Assembly: GCA_016786705.1 (NCBI GenBank)
Contig: JAEUVV010000007.1
Location: forward strand, 62,001 to 126,000
From: Taibaiella sp.
GTDB taxonomy: Bacteria; Bacteroidota; Bacteroidia; Chitinophagales; Chitinophagaceae
Direction of reading: 5' to 3'
DNA: 64,000 nucleotides
How positions within the stretch are numbered: the stretch's first letter is position 1; the number at the start of each line of letters is the position of its first letter. Both the position numbers and the translations under genes were made by a program. The notes under the pieces were generated by a model, which worked only from the letters and a program-made list of their open reading frames with translations, was not told the DNA's origin and made no database searches. This document shows, one piece after another, positions 35,763 to 45,334 of the stretch.

Positions 35763-36322
35763 TGGTGCAAATTACAGAATCCCAGATAGAAACCTACTCT
35801 GTAGTTATTCATCCACCGGATGAGGTTATTAGTGCAGTTGCCGCTTTAAAACAAAGCCTGGAACAAAAAATCGGATGGTACCATAGTGTTCATTCATTAG
35901 CCCATATTACTTTTAATATATTTAAGGCAAGAGTATCTGCTATTTCGCAATGGGAAGCCTACCTATCCGATTTTTCAAGTAATCATTCTCCAATACCACT
36001 TCATTTTGATCGTACAGAAAGCTTCAGCAACGGTTCATTTGTTCTACTGGCAAACGAACCAACAAACTTACTCCTGAAAGAAACAATGAGAGATTTCAAT
36101 AACAACCGGCCTAAGGGCGCGGTAAAAAAATCTCAACGCCCGCACCTGACTATAGCCAGAAAATTAAGTGCTGAGCAAATGGCTATCGCGACCGAACTTA
36201 TCGCTAACGTAAATATTCATTTTACACTTGATCGGCTTGTATTGAGAAAACTTAATCTGGCCAGAGGCCAGTATGATATTATAGCGACCTTCCCTTTCAA
36301 CTGCCAGCGGTCTACGCTATAA
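35762..36322 (+). CDS. 2H phosphoesterase / 2'-5' RNA ligase (LigT) family protein
   Basis: A 186-residue protein with the two HxT motifs that define the 2H phosphoesterase superfamily: H48-I-T50 in SLAHITFNIF and H128-L-T130 in RPHLTIARKL, 80 residues apart. Members open 2',3'-cyclic phosphates, ligate or split 2'-5' RNA bonds, or act on cyclic nucleotides. The ATG shares a base with the toxin stop, so it is translated with the PIN toxin. It has no signal peptide. The pairing suggests it acts on RNA ends, perhaps those made by the toxin or by host RNases; this is inference. No terminator is obvious after it. Confidence 0.85.
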   Translation: MVQITESQIETYSVVIHPPDEVISAVAALKQSLEQKIGWYHSVHSLAHITFNIFKARVSAISQWEAYLSDFSSNHSPIPLHFDRTESFSNGSFVLLANEPTNLLLKETMRDFNNNRPKGAVKKSQRPHLTIARKLSAEQMAIATELIANVNIHFTLDRLVLRKLNLARGQYDIIATFPFNCQRSTL

Positions 36323-36460
36323 AGCTGTTGATGCGATTGGATATACACTTTATCTTTATCAATTGCCTAATATTTAAAACCAGACATTTAACTTAACTTT
36401 TTGTCAATCAGTAAAAAAAATTTTCTCACTGTCAAAAATAGTATTTCCTTTGTGCTCGAA

Positions 36461-36850
36461 ATGAGGATCGTATTTTTCATAGTGTATATCTCGCTTTTCT
36501 TCTGCAAGAATGTTGGAGCCATCCAGCATGCGCATACACATGCTTTACATCACGGTCATTTCAGTATGCCTAAGGGGAATCCTTCGGGCCAGCACAGCAG
36601 CATAAAAGCAGAGCAAAGCTATGATTTGGGCCTTATTGAAGGTATTGATGATCTCGGAGATATTGAGCCCAACGAAGATAATACGGTTGACCTCTCAAAC
36701 ATCAACTTCAACTGGCTGAGTTATTATCTTAATATCCTGCTTTCCCATTTTTTACCAGAAGACCAACAACAGGTAACTCACTTTGCCTGGGCACCGGCCG
36801 GTACCCCTTCTGCCCCTATCTATATCCTGAACCAGGTTTTCAGGATCTAA
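36461..36850 (+). CDS. Small exported His-rich protein before the RND operon
   Basis: A 129-residue protein with a signal peptide (MRIVFFIVYISLFFCKNVGA) and then a His-rich stretch (IQHAHTHALHHGHFSMPKG) with seven histidines in nineteen residues, a possible metal site. The rest is acidic (IEGIDDLGDIEPNEDNT) and ends in NQVFRI. The frame opens at 36401, but ATG 36461 starts a clean signal peptide 8 bases after a TTCCTTTG promoter-like box. It lies 202 bases before an RND efflux operon on the same strand. I do not recognise the family; a metal-sensing or accessory role is only a guess. Confidence 0.65.
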   Translation: MRIVFFIVYISLFFCKNVGAIQHAHTHALHHGHFSMPKGNPSGQHSSIKAEQSYDLGLIEGIDDLGDIEPNEDNTVDLSNINFNWLSYYLNILLSHFLPEDQQQVTHFAWAPAGTPSAPIYILNQVFRI

Positions 36851-36864
36851 TACCTTTTTTACAA

Positions 36865-36927
36865 AGTAACATCGATCCCCGGAACAATACATTCCGCGGG
36901 GACCCTGGTTTGTATTAGTTACTGTTT
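36865..36927 (+). terminator. Long imperfect hairpin before the RND operon
   Basis: The outer stem is AGTAAC (36865-36870) with GTTACT (36918-36923), and the inner stems are TCCCC / GGGGA and GGAA / TTCC with a two-base bulge. It is followed by GTTTT. It may be a terminator or attenuator between the His-rich gene and the efflux genes. Confidence 0.45.
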
Positions 36928-37052
36928 TCCAATTCAACAAAACAAAAACATTTGCTTATTGTTTCAATAAGCCTTTACCCTTAAACAATATCCTGGCTGA
37001 TGGTAACCACTATCAGGCACACATTTCCATTCATTATTCACTTTAATAGTCT

Positions 37053-38135
37053 ATGCAAAAGTCAATTTTGTGGGCAAGCGCTATTGTCTTGCTTGCTTAC
37101 AGCAGCTGTAAATCGCACAAAGCAGAACAGGAAGAACACATCAAATATGAGGTCACTAGCCCTATAACAATGGATACTTCTGTCACTAAAGAATATGTAG
37201 CGCAGATCCGCTCTATACAAAATATTGAAATCAGGGCCCAGGAAAAAGGTTACCTGCAAAAAATGTTCGTTGATGAAGGGCAGGCCGTAAAAAAAGGACA
37301 GCTCCTTTTTAAGATCATGCCCAACCTTACCGAGGCCGAATCGGACAAAGCACAGGCCGAAGTAAAAGCCGCTGAAGTGGAGCTACAAAACACCCAGATG
37401 CTGGCAGACAAAAACATTGTTTCCAAAAACGAACTAGCGGTAGCTAAAGCCAAACTGCAACAAGCCCGCGCCGGGCTAAAACTGGCCAATACGCACCTGG
37501 CTTTTACAGACATCCGCGCTCCATTTGATGGTATCCTGAACCGTATACCTAAAAAACTGGGCAGCCTGATCGATGAAGGAGAACTGCTGACCAGTTTATC
37601 TGATAACAGCCAGATGTTTGTGTACTTCAATGTTTCCGAACCGGAATACCTGAACTATATGTTACACAAAGACAATGACCAGTTTAAAGAAGTGCGCCTG
37701 ATGATGGCTAATAACCTGGAATTCCCAATTAAAGGATTTGTAGAAACCGTGGAAGGCGAATTTAACCCCGAAACCGGCAACATCGCGTTCCGCGCCAAAT
37801 TCCCCAACCCGGACCGTATCCTTAAAAACGGAGAGACCGGTAAAATACTGATGACCACACCCATGGTCAATGCGATTATTATTCCTCAAAAATCCACTTA
37901 TGAGGTACAGGATAAAAAATATGTATTTGTAATAGGCAATGATGGCAAAGCTGTTTCTAAAAATGTAAAGGTACTTGCCGAATTGCCCAATCTTTATGTA
38001 ATCACCGGTGATCTTTCTATTAATGATAAAATATTACTTGAAGGGGTGCAGACCATCAGGGAAAACGAAAAGATCAAATACACTTTTATCCAGCCTAAAG
38101 ATGCAATTGCCAAACTGGCACTTAAAGCAGAATAA
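37053..38135 (+). CDS. RND efflux periplasmic adaptor (membrane fusion protein)
   Basis: A 360-residue AcrA/MexA-type adaptor. The N-terminus ends in LLAYSSCKS, a lipobox with Cys, so it is tethered to the inner membrane. IEIRAQEKGYLQKMFVDEGQAVKKGQLLF is the lipoyl half-motif (listed here in short blocks: IRAQEKGYL, VDEGQAVKKGQ). A coiled-coil hairpin (AQAEVKAAEVELQNTQMLAD, LAVAKAKLQQARAGLKLA) and a beta-barrel with TDIRAPFDGILN follow. It pairs with the RND pump 29 bases downstream to span the periplasm. Confidence 0.93.
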   Translation: MQKSILWASAIVLLAYSSCKSHKAEQEEHIKYEVTSPITMDTSVTKEYVAQIRSIQNIEIRAQEKGYLQKMFVDEGQAVKKGQLLFKIMPNLTEAESDKAQAEVKAAEVELQNTQMLADKNIVSKNELAVAKAKLQQARAGLKLANTHLAFTDIRAPFDGILNRIPKKLGSLIDEGELLTSLSDNSQMFVYFNVSEPEYLNYMLHKDNDQFKEVRLMMANNLEFPIKGFVETVEGEFNPETGNIAFRAKFPNPDRILKNGETGKILMTTPMVNAIIIPQKSTYEVQDKKYVFVIGNDGKAVSKNVKVLAELPNLYVITGDLSINDKILLEGVQTIRENEKIKYTFIQPKDAIAKLALKAE

Positions 38136-38164
38136 GCATCATTCACCATTATCTCAGACGATTT

Positions 38165-41100
38165 ATGTTTAGTAAATTCATTCAAAGGCCCGTCCTTTCG
38201 ATCGTAATATCACTGGTTATTGTATTCTTAGGTTTATTAAGCTTAAGCTCAATTCCCGTAACCCAGTTCCCTTCTATCTCTCCACCAAAAGTTACCATTT
38301 CTGCCGAATACCCCGGTGCCAATAATGAGCTACTGACCAAAGCGGTGCTGATCCCCCTGGAAAGGGCCGTAAATGGTGTGCCTGGCATGAAATATATGAC
38401 TGCAGACGCCGGTAACGACGGCGAAGCCTCTCTACAGATTGTTTTCAACCTGGGAACTGATCCAAACCAGGCCTCGCTGAATGTGCAGAACCGGGTAGCA
38501 TCCGTAACCAATAAGTTACCCCCATTAGTGATCCGCGAAGGAGTAAAAATTTCCAGGGTAGAATCCAACATGTTGATGTATATCAACCTGTATAGTAAAG
38601 AAAAAGACCTGGACCAGAAATTCTTATTCAATTATTCCGATATCAATATTCTTCCAGAACTGAAAAGGATTGATGGTGTAGGCGTTGCAGATATCCTGGG
38701 TAACCGGGAATATGCCATGCGTATCTGGCTGAAACCCGACCGGATGCTGGCCTACAAGATCTCTACAGAAGAAGTAATGGAAGCTATCAATGAACAAAGT
38801 CTTGAAGCTTCTCCCGGTAAAGCCGGAGAAAGTTCCGGTAAAAAATCCCAGGCTTTTGAGTATGTGCTCAAATATCCCGGTCGCTACAATACTAAAGAGG
38901 AATATGAAAATATCGTCGTTAAATCCAACCCGGACGGCGAGCTACTCCGCCTTAAAGATGTTGCCGATATTGAATTTGGCAGCTCCATGTACGATATTTA
39001 CTCCAACCTCAATAATAAATCGTCCGCAGCAATTGTATTGAAGCAATCTTATGGTAGCAATGCCACTAAAGTAATCGCCGATGTAAAAGCGAAAATGAAA
39101 GAGCTGGAAAAAGACTTTCCGAAAGGGATCGATTACGAGATCAGCTATGACGTATCCCGCTTCCTGGACGCTTCGATGGAGAAAGTAGTGCATACACTTG
39201 TTGAAGCCTTTATCCTTGTAGGTATTGTCGTATTCATTTTCTTAGGTGATTGGCGTTCTACCCTGATCCCGACTATTGCCGTACCCGTTTCTTTGATAGG
39301 CTCTTTTGCTTTCATGCAAATGTTTGGTATTACGCTGAACCTGATTACGCTCTTCGCTCTGGTACTTGCCATTGGTGTGGTGGTGGATGATGCCATTGTG
39401 GTGATAGAAGCCGTGCATGCCAAGATGGAAGAGGAACACCTTAATCCGCTCGAGGCCACGAAGAAGGCTATGGGCGAGATCTCCGGCGCAATTATCGCAA
39501 TTACCTTCCTGATGGCCTCGGTATTTATCCCTGTAGCCTTCATGTCAGGCCCCGTAGGCATCTTCTACCGCCAGTTCTCTATAACTATGGCGACAAGTAT
39601 CATCCTGTCTGGTGTAGTAGCCCTTACTTTAACCCCCGCTCTTTGTGCGATCATTTTAAAACCACACAATGGCAAAGCACGCAAAAAAAGCCCTATCAAC
39701 CGTTTCCTGGACGGCTTCAACAGGAGGTTCAATTTACTGAACGACCGTTATGAACGTATTTTAAAAAGAATCGTTAATCGCAGGGCTATCACCTTTGGGC
39801 TGCTGATCGCATTTTGTATCGGCACCTGGGCGTTTAGCGCTTCAGTGCCCAGTGGTTTCATTCCTAATGAAGACCAGGGCATGATATACGGAATCGTGCA
39901 AACCCCGCCGGGCTCAACCCTGGAGCGTACCAATGAAGCTTCTGAAAAATTGCAGCAATTGGCAGAACATGTGGAAGGTGTACAATCTGTATCTTCCCTT
40001 GCAGGTTATGAGATCCTCACAGAAGGTACCGGTGCCAACTCTGGCACCTGCCTTATCAACCTGAAAGACTGGAGTGAACGGAAACAATCTGCCCAGGAAA
40101 TTATTGAAGAGTTGGAAAAAGAATCCAAAAGTATTCCGGGCGCTGTGATTGAATTCTTCCAGCCACCGGCCGTTCCCGGTTATGGCGCCGCAGGTGGGTT
40201 TGAATTGCGCCTGCTCGACAAAACCGGTTCCGGTGATTATAAAAAGTTTGAAGAAGTCAATAACAACTTTGTGGCCGAACTTAAAAAAAGAAAAGAGCTG
40301 GCCTCTGTGTTCTCCTTTTACAGTGCAAGTTTCCCGCAATACATGCTTAATATAAACAATGATATTGCCCAGCAGAAAGGCGTGAGTATTGAGAATGCAA
40401 TGTCTACCCTGTCTACATTGATCGGCAGTAATTATGAAACCAGCTTTATCAAATTTGGCCGGCAATATAAGGTAATCGTACAATCTCTGCCCCAATACAG
40501 GGCCTTACCCGATGACATCCTCAAATTGTATGTCAAAAATAACAAGGATGAGATGGTACCCTTCTCCGCTTTCATGACTATGGAGAAAGTATATGGCTTG
40601 TCTGAAATCACCCGGCATAACATGTATTTCTCCTCCCAGATCAGCGGTGCTCCTAACCAGGGATTCAGCAGTGGTGAAGCCATTAAAGTGATCAGCGAGG
40701 TGGCCGCCAAAACATTACCCAGAGGATATGGTATCGATTGGGCGGGCATTTCAAAAGATGAAACCTCCAGAGGCAACGAAGCCATTTACATTTTCCTGAT
40801 CTGTTTAGGATTTGTTTACCTGGTACTGGCAGCCCAGTACGAAAGTTTCATCCTCCCATTCCCGGTATTACTGTCTTTACCTGCCGGTCTTTTCGGGGCT
40901 TTCTTCCTGCTCAAACTTCTAGGTATGGAAAACAATATCTATGCGCAGATCGCTTTGGTGATGCTGATCGGGTTACTGGGTAAAAATGCCGTACTGATCG
41001 TAGAGTTCGCGATACAGCGACACTCGGAAGGGGCTTCGGTTTACAAATCAGCCATAGAAGGGGCTAAAGCCAGGTTCCGGCCGATCCTGATGACTTCGTT

Positions 41101-41338
41101 CGCATTCATTGCCGGCTTATTACCCCTTGCAGTAGCTACCGGCCCGGGGGCCTTAGGTAACAGGACCATAGGTACCGCAGCCTTAGGCGGCATGTTATTC
41201 GGAACCTTATTTGGCGTAGTAATCATACCGGGCCTGTACTTTATATTCGGGACCTTTGCCTTCCGCAACAAACTGGCCAAACACGAAACAGAAAATCCTA
41301 TTACAGAAGAATTAGATAATCCAGAAAAATATGTTTAG
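38165..41338 (+). CDS. RND multidrug efflux pump (AcrB/HAE1 family)
   Basis: A 1057-residue trimeric inner-membrane proton-driven pump. The N-terminus FSKFIQRPVLSIVISLVIVF is standard for HAE1 pumps. Proton-relay residues are present: D408/D409 in helix 4 (GVVVDDAIVVIEA) and K940 in helix 10 (GKNAVLIVEFA). Large periplasmic domains, VGIFYRQFSITMA, and FLLKLLGMENNIYAQIALVM are family-typical, and length fits the family. It is the middle gene of a tripartite operon and overlaps the outer-membrane gene by 8 bases. Substrates are likely hydrophobic compounds, not heavy metals, judging by the HAE1-type sequence. Confidence 0.95.
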   Translation: MFSKFIQRPVLSIVISLVIVFLGLLSLSSIPVTQFPSISPPKVTISAEYPGANNELLTKAVLIPLERAVNGVPGMKYMTADAGNDGEASLQIVFNLGTDPNQASLNVQNRVASVTNKLPPLVIREGVKISRVESNMLMYINLYSKEKDLDQKFLFNYSDINILPELKRIDGVGVADILGNREYAMRIWLKPDRMLAYKISTEEVMEAINEQSLEASPGKAGESSGKKSQAFEYVLKYPGRYNTKEEYENIVVKSNPDGELLRLKDVADIEFGSSMYDIYSNLNNKSSAAIVLKQSYGSNATKVIADVKAKMKELEKDFPKGIDYEISYDVSRFLDASMEKVVHTLVEAFILVGIVVFIFLGDWRSTLIPTIAVPVSLIGSFAFMQMFGITLNLITLFALVLAIGVVVDDAIVVIEAVHAKMEEEHLNPLEATKKAMGEISGAIIAITFLMASVFIPVAFMSGPVGIFYRQFSITMATSIILSGVVALTLTPALCAIILKPHNGKARKKSPINRFLDGFNRRFNLLNDRYERILKRIVNRRAITFGLLIAFCIGTWAFSASVPSGFIPNEDQGMIYGIVQTPPGSTLERTNEASEKLQQLAEHVEGVQSVSSLAGYEILTEGTGANSGTCLINLKDWSERKQSAQEIIEELEKESKSIPGAVIEFFQPPAVPGYGAAGGFELRLLDKTGSGDYKKFEEVNNNFVAELKKRKELASVFSFYSASFPQYMLNINNDIAQQKGVSIENAMSTLSTLIGSNYETSFIKFGRQYKVIVQSLPQYRALPDDILKLYVKNNKDEMVPFSAFMTMEKVYGLSEITRHNMYFSSQISGAPNQGFSSGEAIKVISEVAAKTLPRGYGIDWAGISKDETSRGNEAIYIFLICLGFVYLVLAAQYESFILPFPVLLSLPAGLFGAFFLLKLLGMENNIYAQIALVMLIGLLGKNAVLIVEFAIQRHSEGASVYKSAIEGAKARFRPILMTSFAFIAGLLPLAVATGPGALGNRTIGTAALGGMLFGTLFGVVIIPGLYFIFGTFAFRNKLAKHETENPITEELDNPEKYV

Positions 41339-42761
41339 TTCAAAATACCTCATCGGGCTTTCCCTGCTGGGCACACTGTACATGAGCAGTTGTAAAATCC
41401 CTGCCCTGACCACAATAAACAGTACGGCAAATATACCGGCAAAATATAAAAACAGTACAGACAGCAACAATATTGCGACCATCAAATGGCGCGATTACTT
41501 CAGCGATCCTTACCTCCAAAACCTGATCGACACTGCTCTTGAAAATAACAGGGAGTTAATGATCACTTTAAAAGAGATCGAGATCGCGCAAAATGAAGTA
41601 AGATTAAAAAAGGGCAAAATACTGCCGGTAGGTGGTGTAAGAGGTGGCCTGGGTGTAGATAAGCCCGGTCGCTATACCAGTACCGGTGCCGGTGATGCTA
41701 CTACAGAGATCGAACCGGGAAAAGCTATGCCAGACCCGATGACTGATTTTAACATCGGGGCCTTCGTAACCTGGGAAGTGGATATCTGGAAAAAACTCAG
41801 GAATGCTAAAGAGGCCGCCGCTAAACGTTACCTGGGCACTGTCGAAGGCCGGAACTTCTTGATCACTAACCTGATTGCAGAAATAGCCGATAATTATTAT
41901 GAGCTGATGGCTTTAGACAACCAGCTGGAGATCATTACGCAAAACATAAAACTGCAAAAAGATGCTTTAGAAATTGTAAAGGTCCAGAAAGAAGCCACCA
42001 GGACAACAGAATTAGCAGTACAAAAGTTCCAGGCAGAAGTATATAAAACGGAAAGCATGCAATATGAGATCCGGCAGGAAATTACGGAGACAGAGAACCG
42101 GATCAATATGCTGTTGAGCCGGTTCCCCCAGCCTATTTTACGCAGTAGCCCGAGCTACCTGAACGATGTACCAAGAATGATTGCTACCGGTATTCCCTCA
42201 CAGCTAATGCAAAACCGGCCGGATATACGGCAGGCAGAGCTGGAGCTGGAAGCGGCAAAGCTGGATGTAAAATCCGCCCGCGCAGAGTTTTACCCCACGC
42301 TTGAGATCTCTTCTTTTATAGGGCTGCAAGCTTTCAAGCCAGGCTACCTGGCTAAGATACCGGAGTCTATGGCCTATTCATTAGTTGGTGACCTTGTAGG
42401 TCCTATTATCAACCGGAGCGCCATAAAAGCGGAATTTAACATGGCCAATGCCAGGCAACTACAGGCTTTATATGCATATGAGAAAACAGTGATCAGTGCC
42501 TATCTTGAAGTTGCCAATCAAATGTCAAATATTGAAAACTTAAATGATAATTATAAATTAAAGGTAAGACAGGTAGATGCCCTTAACCAGTCTATCTCTA
42601 TATCTAACGACCTTTTCCGCTACGCCAAAGCAGACTACCTGGAAGTGTTAATGACGCAAAGAGATGCCCTGGAAGCAAAAATGGAATTAATAGAAACACA
42701 AAAAGCGCGCATGAGTGCCGTTGTAAATATCTATAAAGGACTTGGTGGCGGCTGGCAATAA
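41331..42761 (+). CDS. TolC-family outer-membrane efflux lipoprotein (NodT type)
   Basis: A 476-residue outer-membrane channel of the TolC/NodT group. The signal ends TLYMSSCKIP (lipobox Cys), typical of the lipidated subclass. Two repeats of the coiled-coil efflux domain are seen (NRELMITLKEIEIAQNEVRL and ELELEAAKLDVKSARAEF), with WEVDIWKKLRNAKEAAAKRY and NRPDIRQAE as family motifs. The start overlaps the pump gene by 8 bases, so the three efflux genes form one transcript that ends at the terminator at 42.82 kb. Confidence 0.93.
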   Translation: MFSSKYLIGLSLLGTLYMSSCKIPALTTINSTANIPAKYKNSTDSNNIATIKWRDYFSDPYLQNLIDTALENNRELMITLKEIEIAQNEVRLKKGKILPVGGVRGGLGVDKPGRYTSTGAGDATTEIEPGKAMPDPMTDFNIGAFVTWEVDIWKKLRNAKEAAAKRYLGTVEGRNFLITNLIAEIADNYYELMALDNQLEIITQNIKLQKDALEIVKVQKEATRTTELAVQKFQAEVYKTESMQYEIRQEITETENRINMLLSRFPQPILRSSPSYLNDVPRMIATGIPSQLMQNRPDIRQAELELEAAKLDVKSARAEFYPTLEISSFIGLQAFKPGYLAKIPESMAYSLVGDLVGPIINRSAIKAEFNMANARQLQALYAYEKTVISAYLEVANQMSNIENLNDNYKLKVRQVDALNQSISISNDLFRYAKADYLEVLMTQRDALEAKMELIETQKARMSAVVNIYKGLGGGWQ

Positions 42762-42817
42762 TTTTTTGTTTTGATGCACCTGGTCTTGCATAACCAAAGT
42801 GCAATTATGTTTAAGGT

Positions 42818-42846
42818 AAGGCGACCCATTCCTGGGTTGCCTTTTT
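42818..42846 (+). terminator. Terminator of the efflux operon
   Basis: An 11-bp stem with one G-T pair (AAGGCGACCCA / TGGGTTGCCTT), a 4-base loop and a T run lie 57 bases after the stop. Confidence 0.85.
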
Positions 42847-43047
42847 CAATATATAGCTTTAAAGGATTTTAAAAAATTTAACTAAATCATCATCGAACAC
42901 ATCTAAATTAAAGTATAACAAAAAATTAACAATCCAAAAAACCTGCTAAAATCCGCACTAACTATATAATTATGATCTGGAAACCGATAGAATGCCAATA
43001 AAAACACTAATAAACAATAAAATATTTCAATAAATAAAAAATTAACT
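42847..43047. other. AT-rich intergenic stretch
   Basis: The gene-free gap here runs from 42762 to 43095. Apart from the terminator at its start and a promoter at 43048-43055, this stretch is AT-rich and holds no ORF with coding features, tRNA or repeat that I can recognise. Confidence 0.6.
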
Positions 43048-43055
43048 TAAATTTG
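43048..43055 (+). promoter_or_regulatory. -7 element (TAAATTTG) for the T9SS cargo gene
   Basis: TAAATTTG fits TAnnTTTG, 40 bases before the ATG at 43096. No strong -33 box is seen. Confidence 0.5.
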
Positions 43056-43095
43056 ATAGACATTTTCACCATTATCTATTGTAACACATTTCGCC

Positions 43096-45315
43096 ATGAA
43101 ATTTAATTTTTTACAAAAGTCCCTGATAGCAAGCTTTTGTTTGCTGCTTTTTTCCTCCCAGCTTAAGGCCCAGCTGGTGGGTACTCCTAATCTTACGGCC
43201 CAGCAATTAGTAGATATCCTGGTAGGTCCGGGAGTATCTACTTCTAATGCGACGCTTATCTGTAATACTAACGGAAGCGGAAAATTTGAAGGGCCAAGCA
43301 ATTTAGGTATTGATAGCGGTATCGTTCTTTCTACCGGGAGAATTGATAATGCAGCCGGTATAAACGGGATCGGTGCACCAGCCAACTTACAGATGACCAC
43401 CATCGCCAATACACCCGGCGATGCGGACCTGAACGCCATATCTGCCAGCTTTAATATGGCCAGTACCAATGACGCCTGTGTGCTGGAATTTGATTTTATC
43501 CCTAAAGGTGATACTGTCAGATTTAATTATGTATTCGGTTCTGAGGAATATCCTGAATATGCCTGTGCAACAGTAAATGACGTATTCGCCTTGTTGATTT
43601 CAGGACCGGGCATTGTAAGCAATACCCCCATGCCTACAAAAAGAAACGTGGCATTGGTACCAGGCACCAATACACCGATCATGATCAACACAATAGCAAG
43701 TGGCCCGGGTGCTTTCGGTACACTTTCCTATTGCACCAATATCGACCCTATAGCCCCCTATTCACAGTATTATGTCGATAACACGGGTGGGCAAACCGTT
43801 GTATTTGATGGATTTACTACAGTAATGACCGCAGAGGCTATTGTAACTCCCTGCGAAACCTATCGCTTAAAACTGGCCATTGCCAATGTATCAGACGGTA
43901 TCTATGATTCCGGCATTTTCTTTAAAGCGGGTAGCTTAACCAGTACTGCTGTAGCTACTTTACCCACTTCCGGTTTAGGCGCTAATACCAATAAGTTGCA
44001 CACTGTAAGAGGCTGTACTCCGGCCGAAATACAGTACAAAAGAACAGACTGTGACACTATGTTACCGTTTACGTTCCATTTAGAAATAGGCGGAACAGCT
44101 GTTCCGGGCGTACACTATGAACCCATTCCTAATACATTGCCGGTACCTCCGGGCCAATCTACCGCCAGCCTGCAGGTCAAAGGCCTGTTAGGCCCATATT
44201 CAGGAGAAAGATATGTAGTTATAGGCATTAAACACCCTGACTCTGTACTGGTGGGCGCCTCTATCATCCCTATTATCCAGAGAGACACTGTTTACATTTA
44301 CGATTCTCTTTATGTCAATATTCCCACTCCTCCTACTACCGTTTGTCCTAACACAACGATTACCATACAGGGCGAAACTGCTCCGGGATGTGACTTCAGT
44401 TGGGATCCGGTTGCTTACAATAACGGAAGCCTGACCATAACTCCAAATATGCTTACAACAAGGATCTTTACCCTTAAAGTTACACAACCCAATGCCCCGG
44501 CAACTTGTCCGCCGGCCTATCGTAGTTATCTTGCTACAGTAGAACAGATTCCTATTATCCAGATGCCAACGGATACCACGATTTGCCTGACTGACTCTGT
44601 ACCAATACCGGTAATGGTAAGTCCCGACTCTTTGATCTATAACTATAAATGGACTCCGGCTACAGGATTAAGAGCCGATAATATTGGTACTAATTTCTTC
44701 TATGCACCTCCGGGACTATACAATTATACCCTTAGGGTCACTACCCCTGTTGCTGGTTGTTATAGTGAGAAAAATTTAAACCTTACTGCGGTATTACCAG
44801 AAAAGTTTACGAGTGTCTTACCACAATCCGGTTCTACTTATAATTATGATGAAACCATCGATTTCAGAGTTGCCGGTAATTTCATATTCTATACCTGGGA
44901 GCCCAGTCACCTGTTTGAAGATCCTTTCCTTCAGAATAATTCTGTAAAAGCACATGAGAATACCACTTATAAAGTAATCGGTACAGATAGATACGGCTGT
45001 AAAGACACTGCTTCTATTGATATTAATGTAATTTATCCTCATAAGCCAATTATGCCTAACGCCTTTACACCAAATGGCGACGGCCGGAATGATGTATTTA
45101 CAATACCAGGAAACCAATTTATAAAACTGACCAAGTTCCAGGTATTCAATCGCTGGGGCCAGGAAATGTTCAGCACAATTGACCCTAAAAAAGGCTGGGA
45201 CGGTACCTTTAAAGGCCAACCTTCACCACAGGGCGTATATATGTATATTGTCGTAGCCGAGTTACCTAATAAAGAAATCGTGACCTATAAAGGTGATGTG
45301 ACTTTGATCAGGTAA
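43096..45315 (+). CDS. Secreted surface protein: choice-of-anchor L domain plus T9SS type B sorting domain
   Basis: A 739-residue secreted protein. A signal peptide (KSLIASFCLLLFSSQLKAQ) leads to a choice-of-anchor L domain (about residues 30-285; GIVLSTGRIDNAAG, FNYVFGSEEYPEYACATVND). The centre has beta-sandwich repeats with PTTVCPNTTITI and TDTTICLTDS motifs. The C-terminus (about 650-739; MPNAFTPNGDGRNDVF, FNRWGQEMF, GVYMYIVVAEL) is the gliding-motility-associated sorting domain that directs export by the type IX system. It is probably a cell-surface or released adhesin. PorX at 0.9 kb would be its secretion regulator. Confidence 0.9.
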   Translation: MKFNFLQKSLIASFCLLLFSSQLKAQLVGTPNLTAQQLVDILVGPGVSTSNATLICNTNGSGKFEGPSNLGIDSGIVLSTGRIDNAAGINGIGAPANLQMTTIANTPGDADLNAISASFNMASTNDACVLEFDFIPKGDTVRFNYVFGSEEYPEYACATVNDVFALLISGPGIVSNTPMPTKRNVALVPGTNTPIMINTIASGPGAFGTLSYCTNIDPIAPYSQYYVDNTGGQTVVFDGFTTVMTAEAIVTPCETYRLKLAIANVSDGIYDSGIFFKAGSLTSTAVATLPTSGLGANTNKLHTVRGCTPAEIQYKRTDCDTMLPFTFHLEIGGTAVPGVHYEPIPNTLPVPPGQSTASLQVKGLLGPYSGERYVVIGIKHPDSVLVGASIIPIIQRDTVYIYDSLYVNIPTPPTTVCPNTTITIQGETAPGCDFSWDPVAYNNGSLTITPNMLTTRIFTLKVTQPNAPATCPPAYRSYLATVEQIPIIQMPTDTTICLTDSVPIPVMVSPDSLIYNYKWTPATGLRADNIGTNFFYAPPGLYNYTLRVTTPVAGCYSEKNLNLTAVLPEKFTSVLPQSGSTYNYDETIDFRVAGNFIFYTWEPSHLFEDPFLQNNSVKAHENTTYKVIGTDRYGCKDTASIDINVIYPHKPIMPNAFTPNGDGRNDVFTIPGNQFIKLTKFQVFNRWGQEMFSTIDPKKGWDGTFKGQPSPQGVYMYIVVAELPNKEIVTYKGDVTLIR

Positions 45316-45334
45316 ACCTGCAAAAGCTTATAGT

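Noticed and set aside
35095..36322. Mobile origin of the toxin-antitoxin cassette
   Set aside because: No flanking repeats, integrase or tRNA site was seen; composition looks only slightly more AT-rich by eye and was not computed.
36401..36460. N-terminal extension of the His-rich protein
   Set aside because: The added residues would place a polar segment before the signal peptide, and a promoter-like box lies within this region.
42774..42872. Short forward ORF overlapping the efflux terminator
   Set aside because: It runs through the terminator hairpin and has no coding features.
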